Assembly: GCA_021816165.1 (NCBI GenBank)
Contig: JAKAYZ010000091.1
Span: 1-7,406 of the forward strand
Reading direction: 5' to 3'
Source: Planctomycetota bacterium
Lineage (GTDB): Bacteria; Planctomycetota; Phycisphaerae; WQYP01
Length of the DNA stretch: 7,406 bases
Each line of letters opens with the position of its first letter. The first letter of the stretch is position 1. Shown here in pieces: positions 1 through 5,739 of this stretch. The position numbers and the translations under genes were made by a program. The notes under the pieces are model-generated. The model worked only from the letters and a program-made list of their open reading frames with translations. It searched no databases and was not told the DNA's origin.

Positions 1-283
1 TATCGGCATTAAATTTCTGGCCTTCATGTGTGGTAAGTGTCAATTGCCGGGCCTGGGCAATGACGTGATGGTTCGTGCAGACAAACCCGTCGGGCGTGAA
101 GATAAAGCCGGATCCACTGCCAGATCGGCGTGGTTCGCGGCCCGGCGGTGCAGTATAAGTTTCGACATTGACGACGGCGGGGACAGCGCGTTCGACGACG
201 CCTGAAACGGCCAGCGAATATGCGTCAAGGTATGGGGCATCGGTCGGTTGGGACAAGGGAGAGGTGGGGATGGGTGGTTGCAT
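1..283 (-). CDS. HtrA/DegP-like S1C serine protease, N-terminal part (runs off the left edge)
   Basis: Reading the minus strand from an ATG at 283-281 gives 94 open codons to the window edge. The N-terminus is MQPPIPTSPLSQ; then comes SLAVSGVVERAVPAVVNVET (residues 23-42), the typical HtrA lead-in. GSGSGFIFTPDGF (55-67) and CTNHHVIAQA (69-78) follow. The His of the TNxHV motif (H73) would be the catalytic histidine. The Asp and GNSGGP-type Ser motifs and any PDZ domain would lie outside the window. An in-frame TAA at 292-290 lies three codons upstream of this ATG, which fixes the start. No signal peptide or membrane segment is seen at the N-terminus, so this copy may be cytoplasmic, unlike periplasmic DegP. 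The ribosome binding site is weak (AGAAAG about 12 nt upstream). The family call is secure; the exact subfamily and whether the gene is intact cannot be judged. Confidence 0.88.
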   Translation of the reverse strand, partial: MQPPIPTSPLSQPTDAPYLDAYSLAVSGVVERAVPAVVNVETYTAPPGREPRRSGSGSGFIFTPDGFVCTNHHVIAQARQLTLTTHEGQKFNAD

Positions 284-351
284 AAACCATTACTTTCTGG
301 CGCGAAGCACTCGCCAATATTTCCGCCACCGCTCCGCCTGCGATGCAGAGT

Positions 352-371
352 ATCGATGGCCATCGATTATA
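352..371 (-). promoter_or_regulatory. TATAAT -10 box overlapping a 16-bp palindrome ahead of the HtrA-like gene
   Basis: On the minus strand 371-366 reads TATAAT. Positions 352-367 are a perfect 16-bp palindrome, ATCGATGG followed by CCATCGAT. A start site about 7 nt past the -10 box would fall near 359, the centre of the palindrome, leaving a leader of about 75 nt before the protease ATG at 283. No good -35 hexamer lies 16-18 bp upstream (the sequence there is C-rich). The promoter may therefore be weak or activator dependent, and the palindrome is a plausible operator. No known regulator is recognised. Confidence 0.45.
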
Positions 372-492
372 GGCAACGGTGGTCGCACGGGGGTACACTT
401 CGGGCGAACCTTTACACGCGTTTTTGGACGGGATTGGTTGATCGGTCGCTTTTTTGATTGCAAATGGGAATAAAAATTTTTGAATATTTCGC

Positions 493-521
493 TTGACAGG
501 CGAGGTGCGGTCATCTATACT
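493..521 (+). promoter_or_regulatory. Strong sigma70-type promoter with UP-like element
   Basis: TTGACA at 493-498 is a perfect -35 hexamer. TATACT at 516-521 differs from the -10 consensus at one base. The spacer is 17 bp, the optimum. Immediately upstream, 470-490 is almost entirely A/T, including AAAAATTTTT at 472-481, in the place where an alpha-subunit UP element would sit. Transcription should start near 527-529, leaving a leader of about 250 nt before the PEP-CTERM ATG at 778. This is the clearest promoter in the window and predicts high expression. Confidence 0.8.
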
Positions 522-525
522 TTGG

Positions 526-544
526 AACAGTTGCATAAACTGTT
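526..544 (+). repeat. Inverted repeat at the predicted transcription start
   Basis: AACAGTT (526-532) and AACTGTT (538-544) are perfect 7-bp inverted arms around the loop GCATA. The repeat sits at about -2 to +17 relative to the predicted start site. It could be a repressor operator, or a 5'-end hairpin that stabilises the transcript. The sequence alone does not separate the two. Confidence 0.5.
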
Positions 545-777
545 GGTCAGATAACCACGGTTTCGATTCGCAACGGATACATTTTAGGAGTGTGGCGGTA
601 GCTGTTAGGGCGTTCCATCTTGGTGTTGGGCCAGAACACCGGTAGTGGTATCTGGCGGGCGTTGGTGGAACAGGGTGAAAGAGCGAGCACCAAACGGTTT
701 GGTAGGACCCGGTTGCTGAAAGCGTTTTTAGCAATCTGCTGTTAGGTTCTCCGGCTTTTTCTCCGGGAGGTTTTTTC
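528..777 (+). ncRNA. Candidate structured 5' leader RNA ahead of the PEP-CTERM gene
   Basis: About 250 nt lie between the predicted start site and the ATG, with several perfect or near-perfect helices. An 8-bp stem (612-619 with 664-671) encloses GGTGTT/AACACC (622-627 with 635-640). The loop of that inner hairpin carries CCAG (631-634), which can pair with CTGG (652-655), so a pseudoknot is possible. An alternative pairing there is GCCAGA (630-635) with TCTGGC (651-656). Next come ACCAAAC/GTTTGGT (689-695 with 697-703) and an 11-bp stem with loop GCGT (711-721 with 726-736). A final stem (748-754 with 763-770) covers the ribosome binding site. GCTGTTAGG occurs twice (601-609 and 738-746). 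No known riboswitch class is recognised. It may be a cis-regulatory RNA, or an sRNA ending at the final hairpin plus T6. The helices were found by eye, without energy calculation or covariation support. Confidence 0.45.
748..777 (+). promoter_or_regulatory. Hairpin burying the ribosome binding site, followed by T6
   Basis: The ribosome binding site GGGAGG (765-770) is 7 nt from the ATG at 778. It forms the right arm of a stem with TCTCCGG (748-754): seven pairs including a terminal U-G, one bulged G at 765, and loop CUUUUUCU (755-762). TTTTTT (771-776) follows directly. The same element could therefore act as an intrinsic terminator/attenuator or as a translational lock. Either role would make the upstream leader regulatory. 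The stem is short and could also be melted by ribosomes under normal conditions. Confidence 0.45.
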
Positions 778-1749
778 ATGCAATTCCGCAAATCTGTGTT
801 TTCTGCGGCGGTGATGGCGGTGGCTTCCGTATGTGTTGGGGTTAGCGCTGGACACGCGGCGACCATTTCTTTGGTGAATGGCACGGTCAATAACGCTACC
901 TTGAACGAGAGTGTTGCAGTGCCAACCGGCGGTACCAATTCCACGGTGGGAACCGCTGGATATGGAGGTACCGGCTACATTATGTTTGGGACTGACGTCC
1001 CAAGTAATGTGACCTACGGGTACCTCGATCTTGGGAAGGTAGCACCAACCGCCGACGATGTCAATTATGCGTACAACAGCGGTAATATCGCGACCTTGGA
1101 AAATCTGCCGTCATGGCTGCTGACAACCACCAGCAACGGCACGAGCGCCAATATTACGATGGATCCCTCTGCGAATTCGGCCAATTATTTTGAATCGGCG
1201 GCTTATGGCTACCCGTCCATCCATATCCAAGGCCAGCCGTATGCCGGCAGCTATCCGGTGGCAAATAACCAAGCGGCAACTGGGGATGCAATTCAGACCG
1301 GTGAGGGTGGTGTAAACGGAACCACCGTGGGTACCCTGACGAAGCTTTTCGATATCACCCTCGGCAGCGGAACCCCCTCGAGTTTCAAACTGGGAGTGGT
1401 AAGCCCGCAAGGGTATGACGCATTATCGCAGATTGAAGTTTCGGTTGGCAGCGCGTCGAGCCTGGTCAACATCGACCCGGCGCAAAATATGGGCTTCTAC
1501 TTTTTCAACATCAGCGGTGCGCAGGCGGGTGATACCATTGTGGTTTCGGCCGCGGCGTCACCGACGGTTGCCGGTTATTTTACTCACAATCCTTACGGCA
1601 CAAGCACCGATTTGGTGGGTCTGACGTTTGATGCGTCGAGCGTCGCCACGCCGGAACCTGCGTCTCTGGCACTTTTTGGCCTTGGTGGTCTGGGTGCAAT
1701 GGTTCTGGCAAGGAAGCAATCACGTTGCCGCTTGTTGGCTCGGCGTTGA
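778..1749 (+). CDS. PEP-CTERM sorting domain-containing secreted protein
   Basis: This 323-residue exported protein starts at ATG 778, 7 nt after GGGAGG. Residues 1-28 form a signal peptide: basic QFRK, a hydrophobic core, and cleavage near GHAA. The mature part is rich in Gly, Ser, Thr, Asn and Ala and is probably beta-rich; no catalytic motif or named domain is recognised. The C-terminus is a full PEP-CTERM signal: TPEPASLALF (291-300), a short membrane stretch (about 296-311), then a basic tail (ARKQSRCRLLARR). In this class an exosortase cleaves at the PEP motif and passes the protein to the envelope or extracellular matrix; no exosortase gene is in the window. The pseudopilin-like gene begins 41 bp downstream, so the two are probably co-transcribed. 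Its own role is unknown; a structural or matrix protein is the natural inference. Confidence 0.88.
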   Translation: MQFRKSVFSAAVMAVASVCVGVSAGHAATISLVNGTVNNATLNESVAVPTGGTNSTVGTAGYGGTGYIMFGTDVPSNVTYGYLDLGKVAPTADDVNYAYNSGNIATLENLPSWLLTTTSNGTSANITMDPSANSANYFESAAYGYPSIHIQGQPYAGSYPVANNQAATGDAIQTGEGGVNGTTVGTLTKLFDITLGSGTPSSFKLGVVSPQGYDALSQIEVSVGSASSLVNIDPAQNMGFYFFNISGAQAGDTIVVSAAASPTVAGYFTHNPYGTSTDLVGLTFDASSVATPEPASLALFGLGGLGAMVLARKQSRCRLLARR

Positions 1750-1790
1750 GTCATTAATAAATAAGTGGTTTGTATTTAAGGAGTCTTAAC

Positions 1791-2774
1791 ATGGGTGTCC
1801 AGAAAATAAGAAGGGGTGCGCGGGGTTTTACGCTGGTAGAACTGCTGGTGGTGATATCCATCATCGCGTTGCTGATCGCCCTGCTTTTGCCTGCCTTGGC
1901 TAAAGCTCGCGAGGAAGCATTGACGACCGCTTGTGGAGCCAATCTCAATGGTATTGGCCAAATACTGGTGGAGTATGAAAATACATATCAGGATGCCATC
2001 CCATACGGCAACGGGTATGACGCAAGCTACGGGCTTTATCCGCCGGATGAGTGGAACATTCTGCTTTACACATTTAACCGGAACGTTGACCCCGTACGGT
2101 TTACGTGGAATCAGGTGGCGAACAACACCAGCAATGTGCCGCAGGCGTCCACATTGGATAGTGCGTACATTGGAACATTTGTCTGCCCGGCGTCGACCAT
2201 CAAGCCGGCGCTTGGCCCCGGTTGGACACCGTCCGGCCTGGGGTGGTACTGGTCAAGCTATGCCGCCAACCCAAACTACTTCTGGACATACGCCCCCGGT
2301 CCGGGCTGGGGACAGACTGTCACCATGCACGCCTCGGACGTTCAGGCACCTTCTACGGCTATCGCCATCGGAGATGCCACGCAAACGTCGAGTTGGGGTG
2401 GCTCCTGGCCGATCATGAGCGATTGGATTGCCGACAACAATACCAACACTCCCGGCAACGCGCATCCGTATATGAAAGATGCCAATTATCTGGTGCCGGC
2501 CAATGGTTTCGTTTCGGGTGAAACCACCAACGAAGACATCGTGCTTTCGGGAAGCATCAACAACGTAACAGGTATGCGGTATCGTCATATGCAGTCTGCC
2601 GCCAATACTGGCGACGCCAACGCGCTGTACTTTGACGGCCATGTGCAGACCGTGCCGATCAACAATAACACGCCGGGTGCGCCGGTGAACGCCGCCTCAT
2701 CAAATGGGAACCGTGGATTGAGAATTATCAACATCGTTAATCCACGACTGCCATCGTCGATCGGGCTGTTTTAA
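1791..2774 (+). CDS. Type II secretion-like pseudopilin with H...DG tail (prepilin-type N-terminal domain)
   Basis: The 327-residue product starts at ATG 1791, placed by AAGGAG (1778-1783) with a 7-nt spacer; a TTG 21 nt upstream in the same frame lacks a ribosome binding site. After a short basic leader ([12 protein letters not shown]) comes [20 protein letters not shown], the class III prepilin signal. Cleavage and methylation would occur at G/F, and the Glu at +5 is present. [10 protein letters not shown] follows, as is common in planctomycetal pseudopilins. Near the C-terminus, RYRH followed by [12 protein letters not shown] matches the planctomycete H-X9-DG type tail, but here 15 residues separate H from DG. 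The middle is rich in Trp, Tyr, Asn and Pro, consistent with an extracellular domain. It follows the PEP-CTERM gene by 41 bp and is followed by a strong terminator, so the two form a likely bicistronic unit of surface proteins. The specific substrate or pilus role is unknown. Confidence 0.88.
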   Translation: MGVQKIRRGARGFTLVELLVVISIIALLIALLLPALAKAREEALTTACGANLNGIGQILVEYENTYQDAIPYGNGYDASYGLYPPDEWNILLYTFNRNVDPVRFTWNQVANNTSNVPQASTLDSAYIGTFVCPASTIKPALGPGWTPSGLGWYWSSYAANPNYFWTYAPGPGWGQTVTMHASDVQAPSTAIAIGDATQTSSWGGSWPIMSDWIADNNTNTPGNAHPYMKDANYLVPANGFVSGETTNEDIVLSGSINNVTGMRYRHMQSAANTGDANALYFDGHVQTVPINNNTPGAPVNAASSNGNRGLRIINIVNPRLPSSIGLF

Positions 2775-2801
2775 TCCGGAAATATCCGGCCGATTGATCT
2801 T

Positions 2802-2835
2802 AGGGGCGAACCCACCATGGGGTTCGCCCTTTTTT
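2802..2835 (+). terminator. Rho-independent terminator after the pseudopilin-like gene
   Basis: GGGCGAACCC (2804-2813) and GGGTTCGCCC (2820-2829) form a perfect 10-bp GC-rich stem with the 6-nt loop ACCATG. T6 (2830-2835) follows. It lies 28 bp after the TAA of the pseudopilin-like gene and closes the PEP-CTERM/pseudopilin unit. A weaker inverted repeat, CCGGA/TCCGG at 2776-2789, lies between the stop and this terminator. Confidence 0.93.
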
Positions 2836-2922
2836 ATTGGCACAGTCGGCATGCGATTACGTCAGGCAGCCGAGGCCCTGAGCGCTGCACCTTTCTGCCA
2901 TCTATAGTTTGGCCGTGACGTG

Positions 2923-2951
2923 TTGAGATTTATACCTGCATCCTGTATAAC
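2923..2951 (+). promoter_or_regulatory. Candidate sigma70 promoter of the Nramp transporter unit
   Basis: TTGAGA (2923-2928) and TATAAC (2946-2951) are separated by 17 bp, and each differs from consensus by one base. The start site would be near 2958, just upstream of the Fur box, so bound Fur would block initiation or early elongation. A competing reading uses the perfect TTGACA at 2953-2958, but only weak -10 sequences (TAATTC or AATTCT, 16-17 bp away) follow, inside the Fur palindrome. Either choice gives Fur control. Confidence 0.6.
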
Positions 2952-2964
2952 TTTGACAGCTTAG

Positions 2965-2987
2965 TAAATGAGAATAATTCTCATTTA
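2965..2987 (+). promoter_or_regulatory. Fur box (7-1-7 palindrome) upstream of the Nramp gene
   Basis: The arms TAAATGAGAAT (2965-2975) and ATTCTCATTTA (2977-2987) are perfect 11-bp inverted repeats around a single A. The core TGAGAATAATTCTCA matches the Fur-family 7-1-7 pattern TGAnAATnATTnTCA without mismatch. It lies 33 bp before the chosen ATG and next to the likely core promoter. The prediction is repression by Fur with Fe(II), or by a Mn-sensing Fur homologue, and derepression when metal is scarce. Confidence 0.88.
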
Positions 2988-3020
2988 GACGGCCTAATGA
3001 TTGTGGTTTTGGAGCATTCC

Positions 3021-4340
3021 ATGCCTTTGGACTCTCGGGTACACGACTCGGTTACCCCACAAGCATTGCCATCGAACAATAACCCTGCCCCCAAGGCTCA
3101 GAATGCCAAGCTTCAACTCAAGCCGATTATGCCATTTTGGAAGTTGCTGCTGCTTGTGGCTGGCCCCGGACTGGTGGTCATGCTGGCGGATACCGACGCG
3201 GGAAGTGCCATTACGGCAGCCCAAAGCGGAGCGCAGTTCGGTTACAGCCTGCTGATCTTTCAGGTTGTTCTTATCCCCATTCTTTTCATGGCGCAGGAAC
3301 TGGCGGTAAGACTGGGCTTGGTGACGCAACGTGGGCATGGCGAATTAATCTCGGAACATTTCGGCAAAGGTTGGGCGTGGTTGTCGGTATCGACACTTAT
3401 GGTGTCCTGCATTGGTGCATTGCTGACGGAATTTGCGGGCATTGAAGGTGTTGGCCAACTTTTTGGCATACCGCCATGGATCAGTGTTTCAATGACCATC
3501 CTGTTTTTAATTATTGTGGTAGCTACTGGAACGTACCGACAGGTGGAAATTGTGGCCATTCTGATTGGTCTTTTTGAACTGGCATTTGTGGCTGTAGCGG
3601 CCGTATCGCACCCATCCATCAGTTCCATGATTTCCGCCATCAAGCATCAGCCGATACGAAACCCCAATTATTTATTTCTTATTGCCGGAAATGTTGGCGC
3701 TGTCATCATGCCGTGGATGGTTTTTTACCAGCAGTCGGCGGTAATTGACAAAGGACTCAATGAGTCGCACATGCGGGCAGAGCGAGTTGACACGGCCATT
3801 GGGGCGGTCGTGACGCAAATTATTATGGCGGCGGTATTAATCCTTACGGCGGCCACCATTGGTGTCAAGAATCCACATGCAAGGCTTGATACGGTTCAGG
3901 AGATAGCGACCGGACTGGCATCGATATTGGGGGCGTGGTGGGGACGAGCGATATTTTCGCTGGGGATGCTGGGTGCGGCACTGGTGGCGACCATCGTAGT
4001 TTCGCTGACGGCAACATGGGGTTTGGGCGAGGTGACGGGCTACAAGCGATCGCTGGCATACCATCCGTTCGAGGCACCATGGTTTTACGCCATTTACGTA
4101 CTGTGCCTTTTAATAGGTGCGGCGATCGTATTATCCGGGGTTAATCTGGTAAAGCTGACCATTGGCGTGGAAGTAATGAACGCGCTACTGCTGCCTATCG
4201 TGCTGGGCTTTCTGTATCTGCTGGCATTGCGCACCCTGCCGGAGCGATGGAGGCTCAAAGGTTGGTATGCATGGGTGGTTGGAGTGGTTGTGGTTGTCAC
4301 GGCATTGACGGGCGTCTATGCTGGCATTGCGGGCATCTGA
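3021..4340 (+). CDS. Nramp-family divalent metal transporter, divergent MntH-like
   Basis: Nramp proteins import Mn(II), Fe(II) or related ions across the cytoplasmic membrane with protons. This 439-residue protein has about 11 hydrophobic segments, the usual number, after a hydrophilic N-terminus of about 37 residues. TM1 carries GPGLVVMLADTDAGS (48-62): the metal-binding Asp of the DPGN motif is kept (D59) but the motif reads DAGS. TM6 reads GAVIMPWMVFYQQS (226-239): the AxxMP metal-site motif is kept (A227, M230) but the usual His after Pro is Trp. QELAVRLGLVTQRGHGELI (92-110) is a typical Nramp loop. The start at 3021 has GGAG six nt upstream; an in-frame ATG at 2997 has no ribosome binding site. 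The Fur box upstream suggests iron- or manganese-responsive uptake. The VOC gene 45 bp downstream is probably in the same transcript. The family is secure; the transported ion is not, given the altered motifs. Confidence 0.9.
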   Translation: MPLDSRVHDSVTPQALPSNNNPAPKAQNAKLQLKPIMPFWKLLLLVAGPGLVVMLADTDAGSAITAAQSGAQFGYSLLIFQVVLIPILFMAQELAVRLGLVTQRGHGELISEHFGKGWAWLSVSTLMVSCIGALLTEFAGIEGVGQLFGIPPWISVSMTILFLIIVVATGTYRQVEIVAILIGLFELAFVAVAAVSHPSISSMISAIKHQPIRNPNYLFLIAGNVGAVIMPWMVFYQQSAVIDKGLNESHMRAERVDTAIGAVVTQIIMAAVLILTAATIGVKNPHARLDTVQEIATGLASILGAWWGRAIFSLGMLGAALVATIVVSLTATWGLGEVTGYKRSLAYHPFEAPWFYAIYVLCLLIGAAIVLSGVNLVKLTIGVEVMNALLLPIVLGFLYLLALRTLPERWRLKGWYAWVVGVVVVVTALTGVYAGIAGI

Positions 4341-4385
4341 CGTGGCGACCGACTACGGGCGTTGTCAATGAGAGGCGGTTTGATC

Positions 4386-4886
4386 ATGAATCGATCCAAT
4401 GGAACGCCTTATCGTGTACCGGACGGGGCGTGCATCGGCCACGTGCATCTTAAGGTGGCCAATCTGGCGCGGGCGCTGGCGTTTTATCGTGATGTGCTGG
4501 GTTTTGAACTTATGGCCAACATGGGTGAGTCGGCGGCGTTTTTAGGTGCTGGTAACTATCACCACCACATCGGGCTTAATATTTGGGAGAGTCGCAACGG
4601 CAGCCCCCCACCACCAGGCTCTACGGGGATATATCACCTGGCGATTCTATATCCAACACGGCACGACCTGGCTGTGGCGGTAAAGCGAGCGTTGGATGCA
4701 AAGACGACATTTGTGGGCGCTGCGGATCATGGCGTTAGTGAGGCCGTGTACTTTGAGGACCCCGATTCCAACGGTGTGGAGTTGTACTGGGATCGCCCGC
4801 GCGAGCAGTGGCCGAAGCGTGCGGACGGAGGCGTGGACATGTACACCCATCCGCTGGATCTGGCGGCGCTCCTGGCGCTGGCCTGA
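4386..4886 (+). CDS. VOC (glyoxalase/extradiol dioxygenase fold) protein, CatE-like
   Basis: This 166-residue protein belongs to the vicinal oxygen chelate fold and resembles bacterial CatE-like ring-cleavage dioxygenase half-sequences. IGHVHLKVANLARALAFYRD (17-36) is the first beta-alpha unit. AAFLGAGNYHHHIGLNIWES (50-69), GIYHLAILYPTR (81-92) and DHGVSEAVYFEDPDSNGVEL (114-133), then YWDRPREQWP, follow. Likely metal ligands are H21, H84 and E132, in the usual VOC positions; H60/H61 also lie in a conserved strand. The length fits a single two-module VOC unit rather than the 280-300 residues of full extradiol dioxygenases. ATG 4386 has AGAGG 10 nt upstream; an ATG at 4368 and a TTG at 4362 are in frame but lack ribosome binding sites. 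It lies 45 bp after the Nramp gene with no terminator between. A metal-dependent enzyme beside a metal transporter is suggestive only; the substrate is unknown. Confidence 0.85.
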   Translation: MNRSNGTPYRVPDGACIGHVHLKVANLARALAFYRDVLGFELMANMGESAAFLGAGNYHHHIGLNIWESRNGSPPPPGSTGIYHLAILYPTRHDLAVAVKRALDAKTTFVGAADHGVSEAVYFEDPDSNGVELYWDRPREQWPKRADGGVDMYTHPLDLAALLALA

Positions 4887-4956
4887 CCATGCAACAGCCG
4901 GCGTCGTGCCATCGATCAGCACATTTTAGAGTGTGTTTCGCGGCCTGCCGGCCGGT

Positions 4957-5739
4957 TCAAATGGGGCGTCCGTGCAGCAATAATCCCGGACGGTAAAAAT
5001 TGGTATCTCCGGACAGCACCTCGGCCCAGGAACAATGCGCCGTTGAATCTTCCCAGATGGTGACCGTTGCGGTGATGGTTCCGGTGGCGTCGCGCACATG
5101 CAGCACGGTCGGCCGACGAATGGCCAGTTGCCGGGCGAATTTCTGAGGCAACTGAACCAGGGTGCAGGGTTGTCCGAATTCGCTGCGCCAATAAGTCACC
5201 AGGCCAGGCTGGCCGACGACTTTCGCAACAGAGTAACCCACCAACTGAAAGCCCGGATAGGCGGGTACTACGGGCGTAAAAGCGAATTTAAGCCGCGCGG
5301 CGGCGGCGGCCACCCTCGCGGGCATATTTGGCAGCGAAGACTTAAGCGGCACATGCTGTAATGCGGCGATCTGCGCTGCTACACTGATTTTTTGCAGGAA
5401 TTTCTGGTGCTTAAGAAATGCAAACGCCAGCACGGCCGCAAGCAACACGGCGGCCGCTGACGCCATAAACCAATAGTATTTTTTTATATTTGTTGCGCGG
5501 GGCGGTTTGGCCTTCGCGTCGGGCAGGGCCAGCAGGCGAGTTTCCAGCTCGTCGGGCACATTGGCTGGCGTATTCAGGCGAGCTTGCAGTTGTTTCTGCT
5601 GATCAAACATGCTTTGAGCGAACTTCTTCGTATCGTCATCGGCGGATACCAGCATCTCTACGACTTTGCGCCGAAGCGGATCGCCCTTGGACAAAGACGC
5701 CGTGAGAGCAATTAATTTTTGGAGGCGCTGGCGATTCAT
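4957..5739 (-). CDS. Membrane-bound anti-sigma factor (partner of the adjacent ECF sigma factor)
   Basis: The 260-residue product has a cytoplasmic N-terminal region of about 85 residues, mostly helical and charged. One transmembrane segment, YYWFMASAAAVLLAAVLAFA (88-107), follows, and then about 150 residues that should face the periplasm. The layout and the tight link to an ECF sigma gene point to an anti-sigma factor. No HxxxCxxC zinc motif is seen in the N-terminal region. The segment FQLVGYSVAKVVGQPGLVTY (164-183) and the stretch after it, ending TLVQLP, resemble the C-terminal part of membrane anti-sigma proteins of the COG5662 type, judged from memory. The start overlaps the sigma stop by ATGA (5739-5736), and GGAGG (5750-5746) lies 6 nt before it inside the end of the sigma gene, so translation is probably coupled. 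An alternative is an uncharacterised sigma-associated membrane protein with another role. Confidence 0.7.
   Translation of the reverse strand: MNRQRLQKLIALTASLSKGDPLRRKVVEMLVSADDDTKKFAQSMFDQQKQLQARLNTPANVPDELETRLLALPDAKAKPPRATNIKKYYWFMASAAAVLLAAVLAFAFLKHQKFLQKISVAAQIAALQHVPLKSSLPNMPARVAAAAARLKFAFTPVVPAYPGFQLVGYSVAKVVGQPGLVTYWRSEFGQPCTLVQLPQKFARQLAIRRPTVLHVRDATGTITATVTIWEDSTAHCSWAEVLSGDTNFYRPGLLLHGRPI

Larger units (their letters stand above)
284..777. other. 494-bp intergenic region between divergent genes
   Basis: No convincing coding sequence is seen here; the open frames that cross it have no family signature. It holds the leftward promoter and palindrome of the HtrA-like gene (352-371), and the rightward promoter (493-521) with an AT-rich stretch containing AAAAATTTTT at 472-481. 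The long structured leader of the PEP-CTERM gene (about 528-777) fills the rest. Between 372 and 469 nothing specific is recognised apart from T-runs at 421-425 and 450-455. Confidence 0.7.

Noticed and set aside
40..363. Minus-strand open frame of 107 codons over the left end.
   Set aside because: It is a shadow of the HtrA-like gene, whose true frame contains GSGSGFIFTPDGF and TNHHV.
671..691. A short stretch (CAGGGTGAAAGAGCGAGCACC) resembling part of the RNase P RNA P8-P9 area.
   Set aside because: The diagnostic GAGGAAAGTCC and ACAGAA segments of RNase P are absent nearby and the space is too short, so the likeness is probably chance.
225..944. Long minus-strand open frame of 239 codons crossing the intergenic region and the PEP-CTERM start.
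   Set aside because: It overlaps the strong promoter, the leader and the PEP-CTERM signal peptide on the other strand, and its translation shows no domain or family signature.
2836..2996. Search for a Mn riboswitch (yybP-ykoY) in front of the Nramp gene.
   Set aside because: The conserved loop sequences of that class are not seen, and the Fur box gives a sufficient explanation for metal control.
2997..3020. Upstream in-frame ATG adding MIVVLEHS to the Nramp protein.
   Set aside because: It has no ribosome binding site and lies only 9 bp past the Fur box, while ATG 3021 has GGAG at the right distance.
4941..4954. CGGCC/GGCCG hairpin between the convergent VOC and anti-sigma genes, considered as a shared terminator.
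   Set aside because: The stem is only 5 bp, lies at the very end of the anti-sigma gene and has no T-run on either strand, so evidence for a terminator is too weak.
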